Shown piece after piece: positions 45,025-55,954 of a DNA stretch of 64,000 nucleotides. Numbering within the stretch: position 1 is the stretch's first letter; each line of letters starts with the position of its first letter. Below the pieces are notes generated by a model that had not been told where the DNA came from, ran no database searches, and was given only the letters and a program-made list of their open reading frames with translations. The position numbers were made by a program, and so were the translations under genes. The stretch comes from Phellopilus nigrolimitatus. Taxonomy: Eukaryota; Basidiomycota; Agaricomycetes; Hymenochaetales; Hymenochaetaceae. The stretch lies in NCBI GenBank assembly GCA_021029095.1, contig JAJOHG010000014.1:186001-250000 (forward strand). Direction: 5' to 3'.

Positions 45025-48000
45025 TCAAAACTTCGACAACGGCACGTCGAGAACACTGTCCTCCACGGGCTTCGCAGGACCAGATAGCGCAAGACTTTCC
45101 CTGAAGGCCGCGCCGTCAGCAATAAACGCCGCGTTCGGACTGAGCTCGACGTCACCCTGGCCGACTGCAGGATGTGTAAGTGCAAGCTCCTCGAGTTCCG
45201 TGAGTAATGCTTCTACAGAAATTTCCGGTCGCTCTGCCTTCGCGTCACAGAGCACACCCTCCCAGTGTGCCTTGACCGCGGCGACGGGCGGCTCGTCCGC
45301 AGTTTGTGCGGAGAACGCTTCATCGTCAACAGTAACGCCCGCAGAGCGCAGTGCGACAAGGAATGCCTCCGCAGCGGCCAGGCTCAGCTTACGCGCGGGT
45401 GGATTCTTGGGACGCATATGGATCGAGAGCTTCGAGCGGTTGGGTGAAGCGGGGTCGATGAACTCCTTGAACATTGCGAGCACGTCCGCCTTCGTTACTT
45501 TCTCAAGCAAAGCAGCGTCTCTTTCGTGACGGCTGAAGTCGAGGTAACCCGAAGCAATTCTGCTCCAGAAGCGTGCTGTCTCCTCGTTCAAGTTCTTCAG
45601 CTTTTCGGTCCACTCATGAATGAGTCCCTTCTTCTGCTCCTCGAACTGCGTGTCATCCATTGTGTCGAATACGCCACGCATGTGTACAAGGAATGCTTCA
45701 ATCCGCGATTCCAGGTACTTCGGGTCTTTCTCCGACTGCACAACGATCCGCAAGCCGATCGACTCGACGCTTTGCCATTCTGACGAGTGGACAATATAGC
45801 CTAATTGTTCCTGGGTGCGCAGGACATTGAAGGCCGGCTCGGCGGTAATCTGCGCCATAAGCCGAAACGTGGTGCGCAGACGAGCGTTGGAAATGCTTCC
45901 TACATGGCAATAATACGAGATGCTGGCGTTGGTTTCGTTCGGATTAGGCACCTGGAGTTCCCAAATGTAGTTGCAAGCTGGAACGTGATATATATAAAAA
46001 TGACCATGCAAGGAACCATTTGAATTACCTTTAGGAAGTAGCCTTGAAAGCTCTTGAGGAAGTTCGCTTTCAGGAACAGGTTGAGCACTGAGGATGTCTT
46101 CGGACATGAATGCGATACGAATCGCATCCTAGAAGATGTTTGGAAATGGTGCTAAAGCCTTTAAGCTGATAATTTCTCTTACCTCTTTTCGAAGATTTCC
46201 GTTCACTAAAACAAGGTACTTGAATTGCGAGAGGAGCGTTTTGGTGTGCTCCCGCATTTCCTCAACAGTGATGCCTGTCAAAGTCGTCCGTCAGCTTCCA
46301 TTTTGGAGAACAAAAAGAAGTTGGCTTGCCTTCAATTTCTGCAAGTTTCTCAGACAACATGAATTGTCGGTCCGCCAGAAGATATCTGCCATAGTAATCC
46401 GAAAGCTGATAAGGCTGGCCAAGGAAAAGGTTTTCCCATTGTTGTTTGACCTTAGAATGGGACATAAGTCGATGATCGAAGACAAAGACCGCGAAGAAAT
46501 AGACCAGCGCACCTCCTCCTTTATGACCGCCAGTCTGTCTTTTTTAATTTCGAGATTCTTGATCTTTTCAAGCACATGCTGAGTTATGAGAGGCAACTTG
46601 TCGGTATACCCACTCAGGCTGATGTACAGGCCCATTAAAGTCGACCCGAAGTTATAGCTCAGGCCCGCAAGTCCCGCGTCGTACGTATATTCGGAGAGTG
46701 CGTCTTCGACAAGGTCTGTATATAACCGCGTCATGACAGAGGCGCGTGCGGATGCGCCCGAAGCTGGTCTGGAAAAGACGGTTCAGAAGTCAATCGAACT
46801 TTCACGTATGTGTTTTTCTTTTTCTCTAAACTTACGTTCGGGCTTCAATCTTCACCTGTGCGCGAGGCACCCAGAACTGGTCGTCTTTCTTGTGCCAGAC
46901 TTCCGTCAAAGGCGTACGCTTTATGAGACTAGGACACTTAAGAGGCTGTAAGTCGGTAGAAAAGAGATAAAAGGAAGTTAATTTCAAAAATGAAAAGCAG
47001 GAGGTCTGTCAAACCTGTGAAACCTCTGTCTTCTCAACCTCGACGTTCGAAGGGATGAACTCGTTCGGTCCAGGGAGGAATAACTCCGGAATGTCGTTCG
47101 ATTCGCGCGCCTGCAGTGTCACAAAGTCAAACAATCAGCAATGCGAAGTGTTGATACTAAATATATACCCACTAAAGAAACGAAGTCGTCTTCCAGCTTC
47201 CCCACCATGTACTCAGTGCCATACCATGGCTCCGTTGCCCACGGGCCCGTTATCCCGATGGCAGCGTGGTCTTTGGAGATTACAACGACACGCCCATTCT
47301 CCACAACAAGGCCGGCAAGAGTCTCGCGTACGAGCTGCTCATCCCAATCCCAGGTGAGCTGTGGCCCGCTCAGCATGAGTGCACGCGGCGTCGGATCCTT
47401 CACGTGCTCTGCAATCCACGTCGCGTAATCGTCGGGAGGCGTCTTCTCCGCGAAGCGGAAGCGCATCGCGTCGAGCGTCTGAATCTCCTGCTGAAACCAT
47501 GCGGGAAATGCGGAAGTACGTAGCAGGGAGAGGTATTTGTAACATGCGAGGAGCGCTTGGCGATAATTCTCTGCCAAAAAAGAGAGAAATGGGCGTTTCA
47601 GCAAATCAAATCCACTGGAAGTTAGAAGATAAACGCACGGAACCCTTCCTTCGTCATATCGATTGCGACTTCGAACATTGCGAATCCGCGACCGAGGCTT
47701 TGCTCGCCAGCGCTGAGCGCTGTGATCCAGCCTTTATTCTTGAGATACGCATGTAACGAGCCAGGACCCTCGTGATTAACGAAGTGTGCGAGGAAGCTCG
47801 CCGGTTTGACGCGCCAGTGCGGCGCTTGGTAGGGGAGCGGGAAGGAGAGTTCGAATGCATAGATATCCATGATAGTCTTAGCATGGATGATTGTCTGCAA
47901 ATATCATTGTAAACATAGGCAGGATGGATGACAGAGTTGCAAAGTGAGGCGTACGCCACGCTCATCTGGACCGAAAGGGTGCTCTAGTATAAGAGGCGCA

Positions 48001-49508
48001 GGATCTTGACCACGATTTAGAATTGGCGAGAAGAGCGTCGCGGCGAGTTGAGTGAGCTCATCAAGGGATTCTGTGCAAATAATTAGTAATGCGTTTATCA
48101 TTATAATTTTCTCTAGCAACCTTTTCCAATAAGCACCAGGCTCATCCGGCTGGCGCAGTATTCCTTGCTCCACCACTCAATCAGCCGGCGCCTCGTCTCT
48201 CTCCCGACCATGTCTGCATTAGCTTCAGTTTCACTATCAGTTGAGCTCACTGACAGCGTCGCCTTGTTCCCTGTGCCGAACTTTTTCCAAGCGTGACCAG
48301 GGCGTGAAAGGTGCTTATTGAGCTGAAAGATGCGCCACATATCGTCCTGCAGGTTGTTCTTACTCTCTGAGTCGACCGCATTCATCTCGCGCAGCGTGCA
48401 CGAGGGTGAGAAGAGCGGAGAGTGGAAGAAGCCAGCGAACCGTTCGAGTGCGCCTGCAAAGGCGGTCGAGGAGACTGAGAAGTAATAGTTGGTGTTGGAA
48501 GCGGCCGTATAGGCGTTGTCCATGCCGCTGTTCTTTGCAAGATACTGAATGATTTGTGATAGTCAACGATGTCTCGGTCGAACGCATAAAAGTGCAATCA
48601 CCTCCGAGTATTCATTTTCCTTAGGATACTGTTCCGTTCCCTAAATACAGATATTTTTTCAGCACATGATTATAACGGGATGAGACCAGCACTCGGAAAC
48701 ATGACTCCTGCGAGCACTTCTTGCTCACCATAAACAACAGGTGTTCGCAAAAGTGGGCTAAGCCGGGAATATCATCCTGAGGAAAAAGGAGTCGCAATTA
48801 GTAAGGTAAGGCGCATAAAAGCATAGAAAATGAGCAAGGTGGCTAGGAGAGTGCTATTACATGTCACGTTTCTTTTTTCAGTTCTACAAACTACCTGACA
48901 TAGTGACAATTCCGTCCGACGGACTCGATTGTTTTGGCAGAAAATTCTTCCAAAATACAGGCTTTAAATGTTGGCAATAGATTTCAGAAAAGCAACGCCC
49001 GTTGCAGGCTTAACTAAACTGCTTCTGCCACACATCTAGCACTCTACACCCGCAACTAAGATCCTTAGTGCTCAAAGGCACCAGAAGTCCGCTAATGATT
49101 ATAACCGTAGCCCATGTAAGCCTTAGCTCAGCTCGGCACACATCTCGCTCGCTCGACCTTCTCCATTCCGCAAGTATAAGCGAATAAAAGCTCGGCACTT
49201 ACTGGGTCGCTGAGGTGTCCAACCGCCACGTCCATGCTCGCGGCGGCTTTGTCCGTTCCCGCGTCGTGCACCAGAACGGCCTCGAGCCCGTTCTCGAGGC
49301 GAACGACACGATATGCGCGGTCGTCCTGCTCCGACTTCTGGATCGACGCGGTATAGACATGGTGCGCGGGCATCGCGCTACACGCGGGTACATACTGCCA
49401 GTGTTCCGTATCATTTTCTTTGTTCGACTGCACATGAGAAGGAGGTACGGGCGAGACAAAGCCAAGGTCGGAAGTGCGATGAGTACTGTTGTGAGCGGTA
49501 GCAGGCAT
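45025..49508 (-). CDS. Insulysin-type M16 metallopeptidase (insulin-degrading enzyme / Ste23-like)
   Basis: A large zinc peptidase that cuts short peptides inside a closed chamber; the yeast relatives Ste23/Axl1 process a-factor. The start at 49,508 (MPATAHNST) leads to YRVVRLENGLEAVLVHDAGT and the first exon ends at 49,203. After a long first intron of about 426 bases, exon 2 (48,776-48,729) encodes DIPGLAHFCEHLLFM with the inverted zinc site HFCEH. Then come GTEQYPKENEYSE, NAYTAASNTNYYFSVS, FFHSPLFSPSCTLREMNAVD (the distal Glu region) and FQLNKHLSRPGHAWKKFGTG. The C-terminal half has GHFYIYHVPACNYIWELQVP, LRTQEQLGYIVHS and the RFWSRIASGYLDF region, ending LDVPLSKF. Domain order and length fit a full enzyme of about 1,100 residues with many exons. 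Inner junctions are approximate. Confidence 0.88.
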
Positions 49509-49653
49509 AGCAAGAGTGGCAAATAGAAAGACCGGAATGAACTGTCATGAGACGAGGGTGAAGCTTATATAGCTCTATGCGTAGGCTTGGGACACGTAGG
49601 AAGTCTGTGGCGAGCTCATCGCCGAATCTGCTGAGAGGCCCGCTCATTATTGT

Positions 49654-50710
49654 TCATGAACGGCAAGTCCCGCCACATCGGCAACGCTCGTTTTTGTGGC
49701 GATTGGCTTTAGCCACGAAGGTGTTGTATTCCGCTTCATCTCTCAACTAAAAATATAACATATCAGATATACGGTAGTTACTACTTCACGTACCTTCGCC
49801 TCATTGAGCTGGTTCACCAGCATGCCAAACACGGAGACACCGACATCATTGAAGCCTTGCAACCACGCCTGGCCAAAATAGTCCGAAACTGACATCGACA
49901 TAATGTAACAATACTCCGGGTCCGAGTACGAGCGATCGCATTTCTCGCACCTCCATCCCTCTCCCGTCTCGATCACCCTCCCATGGCACTGATCACTCGG
50001 GCATGCCGTGGACGACAGGTTGTCTGCCTTGATGTGCACGATTGACGCTCGTCACGACAAGTTATCTGGGGTGTCGCCCATCCCTACCTTGACCTCCGCA
50101 GGCATGCGGAGCTCATTCTGGTCGAAGTTATACCCGCCTCCGCCAGACATTCCATTTGAGTACGATTTGAAAGCGGGCACATTGCTGAGTAAGTTGAACC
50201 TGCATATTAACTTAAGAATGCGTGAAATATCGTCAATATAGATAACGTACCGTCCACGAAGAACGTGGGCCTCAGTGATGTCAGAGTTGATGGCCATCAT
50301 ACTAGGTCAGTAAACTACCTATCGAAACTCATTAGCACAAATAGCAAGAGAAAGAGATTGGGCTCATACCTCCCAAATTGCCAACTTTGACACCCTTGAA
50401 GGTAATAACGGCACTGTACGGTTCCGCCAGTTTTTCCCCGAGCGCCAGGCATATGGAGAACTCAGAGCGACCGACTTGCGGAAGTTCGCGCTTCTCGACT
50501 TATCTGCTTGTAGCTCTTGACGTGATCTCGAGACATCAGACATTTCCTTCACAGTTCCAATGTCATCTGTTATAAACCAAAGTCAGGCGATCACGGCTAA
50601 TGTGCACAATGCAACTCACCGTAAGTATTGGCTTTTTGTACACTCTCGAGTTCAAAAAGCTGGTCTCAGTCAATACAGTTGTTTTGTGCCTTCTTTGGTT
50701 GCTCGATCTT
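49654..50710 (-). pseudogene. RPA1 (replication protein A large subunit) 3' fragment
   Basis: Minus-strand pieces follow RPA1 from its middle to near its end. They are QLFELESVQKANTY after a TGA, GTVKEMSDVS, SICLALGEKLAEPYSAVI and FKGVKVGN, MMAINSDITEAHVLRG, and the zinc-ribbon part ACPSDQCHGRVIETGEGW, CEKCDRSYSDPEYCYIMSMS, GQAWLQGFNDVG, all four Cys intact. After an intron LRDEAEYNTFVAKANRHKNE follows and then quickly a stop. The 5' half (start and first OB folds) is absent. Frame changes near 50,470-50,540 and the internal stop show decay. Introns are retained. Confidence 0.8.
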
Positions 50711-50870
50711 CCATTTTAATGCATTCGAAAAAACGGTCGTGATGAGGTTCCCCAGCTTCCTGTGTTTAAGATGAGGTTTGAAGCTGCCAGCGCAAAAGGC
50801 ATCCGAAGCGGAAGCGAGCCGAGAAGGCATCTGAAGTCAGCCTTACGGCCATCATTACTAATATGTGGCG

Positions 50871-50925
50871 TGGTCACTAAATTGTCACCAAACGTCACGT
50901 GTGACTAAATCATCTCCAAGCAGCT
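50871..50925. repeat. Dispersed repeat, copy 2 (pair with 36,945)
   Basis: Second copy of the 50-base GGTCACTAAATTGTCAC sequence, about 160 bases beyond the broken 5' end of the RPA1 fragment. The 60-codon minus frame at 50,885-51,070 just after it has no domain I recognise. Confidence 0.7.
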
Positions 50926-51104
50926 TTGCTTTCTCTAATCGCTGTATCGGTTTCCAAAGCTCTGATTTAATTGGAGAGATGGAGGGTCTTCGGGTGCTAC
51001 CAAACATCTCTCGAGTACGGAGTTCAGTTATGACTCGAGGATCCTCGGACAAGTCGCTGATGAAGTGCATTTGAAGCTGAGCGATTGTATGGGCGTTGTT
51101 TTCG

Positions 51105-51285
51105 CGGTTTAATCAAGAGCGAAGTCGAGCTCGTAACAAATTATGCAAATCAAAGTCGAACTCACAAGAATTATCCAAGTTCGAAGTCGAGGTTGTAAGA
51201 ATTCATGCTAGTGCGAGGTCGAGGTCGCAGTTCCCACGCATTACCTATACGAACTCCGAACTCACAGTTCGAACTCAATGATCGA
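51105..51285. repeat. Low-complexity AAGTCGA/GTTCGAACTC block
   Basis: Degenerate repeats of AAGTCGAG, GAACTCACAAG and AGTTCGAA recur on both strands for about 180 bases, lying between the RPA1 fragment and the eIF3a/Sec24/Rpn2 fragments. A sister block lies at 54,408-54,535. Confidence 0.65.
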
Positions 51286-51533
51286 ACAAATCGAAATCAC
51301 AACTTGTTTGTTAAACTATTGTATTCAATCCTCACTGAATTTCACTGATTATGTTCAGCTTATAATTCCATGCTCCCAGGTTGACATGTCTATGATTATT
51401 TTGCTGTATTTAATGCCCTGTATGCACCCCGGGCCGCTTAACAGCCAGAAAAGGCAATTAAAACCCTGAGAGTCTGACTCATCTCCACCGTCTTGCTCTC
51501 CTGTCGGCTTGCTGTTGCCCTCCCGCTAGGTGG
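51286..51533. other. Spacer within the fragment zone
   Basis: No gene recognised; AT-rich, short frames only. Confidence 0.4.
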
Positions 51534-51720
51534 CACTGCAACGCATCCGCGTCGGCGAGGTCGACCGGGTGGGGTTGATGCGCGTATTTGGCGATATTCG
51601 AGAAATGCAGACGCAACGTCTCACAGAGCCGGCGGAGCTTGACCTTGCGCTGGTGCTTGGGGCAGAACTTGAAGGTCTGCTGCGCAATCTGCTGTCGGAT
51701 ATAAAATACTTAGATAAATG
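51534..51720 (-). pseudogene. eIF3a (translation initiation factor 3 subunit A) exon fragment
   Basis: The minus strand reads IAQQTFKFCPKHQRK, then LRRLCETLRLHFSNIAKYA and HQPHPVDLADADALQCHL. This corresponds to the conserved FRRLCETLR region of eIF3a. Only this one exon-sized piece is present. It ends at a splice-like boundary and at its upstream side meets Sec24 sequence, so it cannot make a working factor. Confidence 0.75.
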
Positions 51721-51724
51721 CAGA

Positions 51725-52505
51725 ACGATCAGAGAAACTTGAAGCGCACCTGGTAAATGCTGCGCTAGTAAAATGAGTCCGTGTTCGCGTGTGGCGATGG
51801 TGAGGTGCACGCATTCGGCGGCAAGCGGATTTCAGAGGCGGTGCGTACAGCTCGCGCGGGTCAGGCGGGGCCGTCAGCAGGTTTGTAGTGTACATTGCAT
51901 GTAGTTTCTGCCCGCCTGCGAGCCCCATCTGCGAGAACTGGTCTGTTACCGCACTCATCTGCTACTGGTATCCCGACTGCACGGGCGGTTGCATGGATGC
52001 GCCGCTACCAAAGCCAGGTGCGGCGGACTGGAACGACAGCTGGGTCTGCTGCCTCGCAAACTGGCTTTCCCCGACGAAGCCGGGCATGAAGAGCTGCCAC
52101 CCAGAGCAGGTCGCGTGCGTGGCACCACGCAGGCAGCATCCCAGTGCTGTACGCAGGATCCGCGCCATAACCATCCGTGCAGCCGTAATATGCCTGCGTC
52201 GCGCCTGCTGCATACTGCCGCCGTTTTGAGTGAAGCGCGGCCGCACCCGGTGGAGCTAGTTGTGCGATGCCGGGACCTTTTCCTGGCACATCCCACTGAG
52301 TATGCTCTGTGGCAGTTTCTGTCGGATGCGTCGACGTTGTCGTTCAGCGGCGCACATGGCCATCCTTCTGAAACTCGAGCGGCCCGCGCTGCCGCACGAC
52401 GAGCGCGTCTGCGAAGCTCGGCGTGAGCTGTGTGAGTAGGTGTGGGAGGTGCATGTACATGGCAGCGGGTGCTTGCATGCCATTGTGGCCTTCGCGGTGC
52501 GCGAG
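51725..52505 (-). pseudogene. Sec24 (COPII coat) N-terminal fragment
   Basis: The minus strand gives a Gln/Pro/Gly-rich Sec24-like N-terminus in shifting frames (YGADPAYSTGM, QLFMPGFVGESQFARQQTQL). It continues VTDQFSQMGLAGGQKLHAMY with TTNLLTAPPDPREL, then in another frame EIRLPPNACTSPSPHANTD. These match the start of Sec24 before its zinc finger. The zinc finger and all later domains are missing, and stops and frameshifts are present. It lies between Rpn2 and eIF3a fragments in the same orientation. Confidence 0.78.
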
Positions 52506-54350
52506 TGCGGTCCTTGGCATTCGAGTCGAGACAGGACAAACAGGTTGAAAACGACCTTTGGCCGTAAAGGTGATATGCGCTAACTATGCAGGAATTATAC
52601 GCGAGAAGTTGGACAGCTTCTCAAATGAAGGCTCGGATTTGCGCTTTTTGCTTTCAAGTGCTTTGCCTTCAGACTTCGACGCTTCAGGAAGATTGGAGAC
52701 CGTGCTCGTGATGGGTGAGATGTCCCCCGCAGGCGACACTGAGTGTGAAGGTTCATCCACTTTCATCTCGACATCGCCCCTTGCCTCTACTTTCGGCTCG
52801 CTCTCGCCATCTTTTTGTTTTTTGTTTTCGTTAAGAACCAAGAAAAATGCAAGCAATAAAACGGTCTCACAGTCTCCATAGACTCACCATTAGCGGTGGC
52901 AGCCGCCTTCTCTTTCTCCTTCGTCCTTTCACGCGCTTTCGCCTTCGCGGTGGTAGACAGCACGGCTGTCGCGACCTTACCGACAGACTCTTTAGTCGGA
53001 GGTTTAGTCGGCGGGGGGTACGCGAAAAGACTCGGCTTCGCATTGGAGATGAATTCGAACTTGAGAGTCTGCAAACAGGCCTATGACAACTGACGAACAA
53101 ATAGTGAAACTGATAATAGTCCGTACCTTTAGGTCGCCATTCAGACCAATAATTGCAGTAGGCTCGAATGCAAGGCAAGCGCAGTGCGCGAGTGGATACC
53201 AATACCAGAATTGACAGAACAAAACCATACCGACAATGGCACTTGTGTTGCGACTACCCGCGCGACTCTGCAGACTGATCGTCACGTTGCGCCCACCAGC
53301 TTCAATATGACCCTGGCCCAAAGCGACGCCAAAGCGAGCCATTGGGTCCTTGTGCTTATCCGCAACAATATTCACATAAAGACTGGGAGTGGACGACGTA
53401 GGCGGCGATGACGCCTCAGATTGTTGTACGAGAATCATTCTCGAAGCGACGAATGCACCCTGGCGCACAAAGTCGACGGGGTCCTTTGTCATCGGTCCGA
53501 GAATATCTACAGGGTCCTGAAGTCTGGTTTCTGCGCAGGCTGTACCAAGTGCAAGTGTAGCACCGCAATGAACGTGAGGGTTGTAACTCTCGCTAAGGAG
53601 TTGCACATTCCTCGGTACCTGGCCAGGGTTCTTGAAGAGCACAGATGCCAGGGAGATAACCGCTGCGCGATGAACATCATCAGAGGTATCAGAAACCACA
53701 ACATGGAGAAGTTTTCGAATGGCACCATTATTCGAACTGCCAACATATGCGAGAGCAACAGTATAGACATCGCCATAGAGAAGGATGAATCCTAGAAACA
53801 ATTGAGTAAACAGCAAATCTAGGTACGAAAGGGAATCTTTACCTTCTCAGCTAGAAACATCGTCACCGTGTCCTCTGTCTGTTCCGTTGACCATACATAA
53901 GAAATGAAAGCCAGTCCGACTGCAAGACCGCAGATGGTTTTCTTGTGCTGCGTTTCTCTCGCATACGCTAGCACCTCATCTGCACGTCTCCCGTCTACAG
54001 AAGCGAGCATGATGAGACCCATGTCATACCCCGCAGTTTCACCAGCAACTGCGGAGTCCGTATATAACATGTTCTTAAGGTTAAGGTTGTCGTATGATTG
54101 CTCGTTCTTGCTACCTTAGGGCAGCGCTATGCTGAACATCTTCATTCGCCGCAATCTTGAGCTTGTCGCACAAATAAAGGACCAATACAGCATCCTGCAT
54201 CGACCAGCCCCAAGCGCATACAGAGATCCGCTCTCCGAATGCTGAGCACCATGGATTGTTGAAGACACGAAGGATTGGCATTTGCAATGCAAGCAATGTG
54301 GCTCGGAAGTATCCGAATGCATTCCCTGAATCATTATATTATTTATTCGA
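52506..54350 (-). pseudogene. 26S proteasome subunit Rpn2 (PSMD1) 5'-truncated pseudogene
   Basis: The minus strand follows the Rpn2 C-terminal two thirds: KLKIAANEDVQHSAAL, YTDSAVAGETAGYDMGL, ARETQHKKTICGLAVGLAF, then after a retained intron (about 53,836-53,779) DVYTVALAYVGSSNNGAIRK, SDTSDDVHRAAVISLASVLF, SESYNPHVHCGATLALGTAC, MTKDPVDFVRQGAFVA, FWYWYPLAHCACLAFEPTAI, YPPPTKPPTKE and FEKLSNFSRIIPA. It is inactive. A base is missing just after the intron at about 53,775 (the frame of DPILRYG is lost), further shifts lie near 54,110-54,200, and a TAG replaces Gln in the final PAQLAHI block before GRFQPV. The N-terminal third is absent; its 5' border touches the low-complexity block at 54,408. 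Confidence 0.84.
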
Positions 54351-54407
54351 TAACGTGAGTCACGCATTTGAAAATATACCCACTTACCGCAATATTGGGG
54401 AGTCGGA

Positions 54408-54535
54408 GCTGCGACTTGCGAGTTGCAAACTGCGAGTTGCAACTTGCGATCTGCAACTTACGTCATCACCGCTTCCGACTTCCGACTTCGGAGTTCGACT
54501 TCGGAGTTCGAACTTCAAATCAAAAGTTCGATTTT
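54408..54535. repeat. Low-complexity GAGTTGCAA / GAGTTCGAACTTC block
   Basis: Short degenerate repeats (CGACTTGCGAGTTGCAA, CTTCCGACTTCGGAGTTCGA) run for about 125 bases. The block separates the Rpn2 pseudogene from the metallo-beta-lactamase-like gene and ends about 14 bases before that gene's start codon. Confidence 0.7.
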
Positions 54536-54548
54536 TCAGCGATAACAA

Positions 54549-55651
54549 ATGCCATACGATTGTGTTGTTCGGATATTGGGACAAGTACATCAGATTCTAT
54601 CGTGAGGTTTGAAGTCACGAAACTGATGTTGTGGTAGAACCCGGGGAAGTTTACCTTACAGGGGACGAACACCTACCTCGTTGGCCAACGTCCGCCATAT
54701 ATCCTCGTCGACACGGGTGAAGGACGCGATTCGTACCCACCTCTCCTCGAATCTGCATTACAAGCCAATAGTGGAAGTGCTGTCAGGACTGAGAAATATA
54801 GCTGTCTCGTGTCAGACATAGTCATCACGCACAAGCACCATGATCATTTTGGTGGGCTGGCCGACGTGTTGAAGCTCTTACGCAAAATATATGATGAGGG
54901 TGGCGAAGAAACGGGTGCTTATTCCCCACCTCGCATACACAAGTATCCCTCGCCGGCCTCGTCCACGTCGTCAACCCACGAAGACGCTTTTCAAACCATC
55001 CTTTCGTCCCTTCCCACGGCATCCTATACCGCCTCGCCCTCGAGCGCACCCATCCACGATCTCACCGAATCTCAGCATCTGCAAACCTCAGACGGATCCG
55101 CCTCGCTCGAAGTACTGCACACGCCTGGCCACACGACTGATTCCATCTGCTTGCTGTTACGTAGTACAGCGCGACTACATTCACTTTTCTCAGCTGATAG
55201 TGTTCTCGGCCAGGGCACGGCTGTATTTGAGGATCTTGGTGCGTACATCCGGAGCCTACAGCGCGTTCTTGCGTGGCGGCTTGATACGGATGCCGACGCG
55301 GACTTCGCGGCGGTCTACCCGGGGCACGGTCCTGTCGTCGAGGACGGGCCGGCGCTCATCGCGGAGTACATCAAGCACCGGATGGAACGTGAGGCGCAGA
55401 TAGTCGGTGTGCTGAGTGGCCCGCCACCCGCTTCGGATTCGAAGGAGGGAACTGAAGGAACCGAGCGACCACCGGCGTGGACAATTTGGGGCGTCGTAGC
55501 TCAGATTTATAAGGACTATCCAGAAAGCCTGTGGCTACCTGCCGCGCACGGAGTGGGATTGCACCTGAAGAAGCTCGAAGGCGAGAGACGCGCGCGATAT
55601 CTTGGGGGAGAAGGTGTTGAGCAGCGCTGGGTGCTGGTCTCGAAGTTATAG
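54549..55651 (+). CDS. LACTB2-like metallo-beta-lactamase fold protein
   Basis: A metal-dependent hydrolase of the LACTB2/glyoxalase-II-like group; animal LACTB2 is a mitochondrial endoribonuclease. In fungi, relatives also occur in polyketide pathways as thioesterase-like enzymes. Exon 1 is tiny: ATG at 54,549 (MPYDCVVRILGQ) to 54,584. The intron 54,585-54,637 joins to NPGKFTLQGTNTYLVG, restoring the family's VLGQNPGKFTLQGTNTYLVG block. The metal site THKHHDHFGG is at about residue 77, followed by LEVLHTPGHTTDSICLLL, LFSADSVLGQGTAVFEDL and VYPGHGPVVEDG, all expected ligands. It ends in a winged-helix-like C-terminus (VAQIYKDYPESLWLPAAHGV). The N-terminus is shorter than usual by perhaps 10-15 residues, and its promoter region is the adjoining low-complexity block. 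Confidence 0.85.
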
Positions 55652-55954
55652 GAATATATGTCTGGTATGTTGTATATTATGCAAGCTGGACTCAGGGCCG
55701 TTATGCACAGAAGGAATGCCCATTCTTGACCGGAGTTTGGGAATAGCAAGCAGATTTTAACTTTCCAAACCTGCGTTGCGGCTGGTACCGAATTGGAGAG
55801 TTGATTTTCAGACATTTACTTGCTTAGCCCATCGACCACATTCTTTTTGAATTGAAATAACATTTGCGTTTCTGTATATAACGAAATCGACTCGTATAAA
55901 TTTTGTGTACAGAACGCTGAAGGGAAAAGTGAGCACGGGTTCGACAATCGTACT
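55652..55954. other. Convergent 3' flanks
   Basis: Spacer between the LACTB2-like gene and the permease gene; no gene seen. Confidence 0.5.

Noticed and set aside
51955..52539. A 194-codon minus open frame in the Sec24 fragment
   Set aside because: It is not the Sec24 frame; the recognisable Sec24 peptides lie in other frames and are interrupted.
54549..54809. Idea that the metallo-beta-lactamase-like gene had lost its 5' exon
   Set aside because: A small exon (54,549-54,584) with an ATG and a good donor restores the conserved ILGQ-NPGKFTLQG junction.
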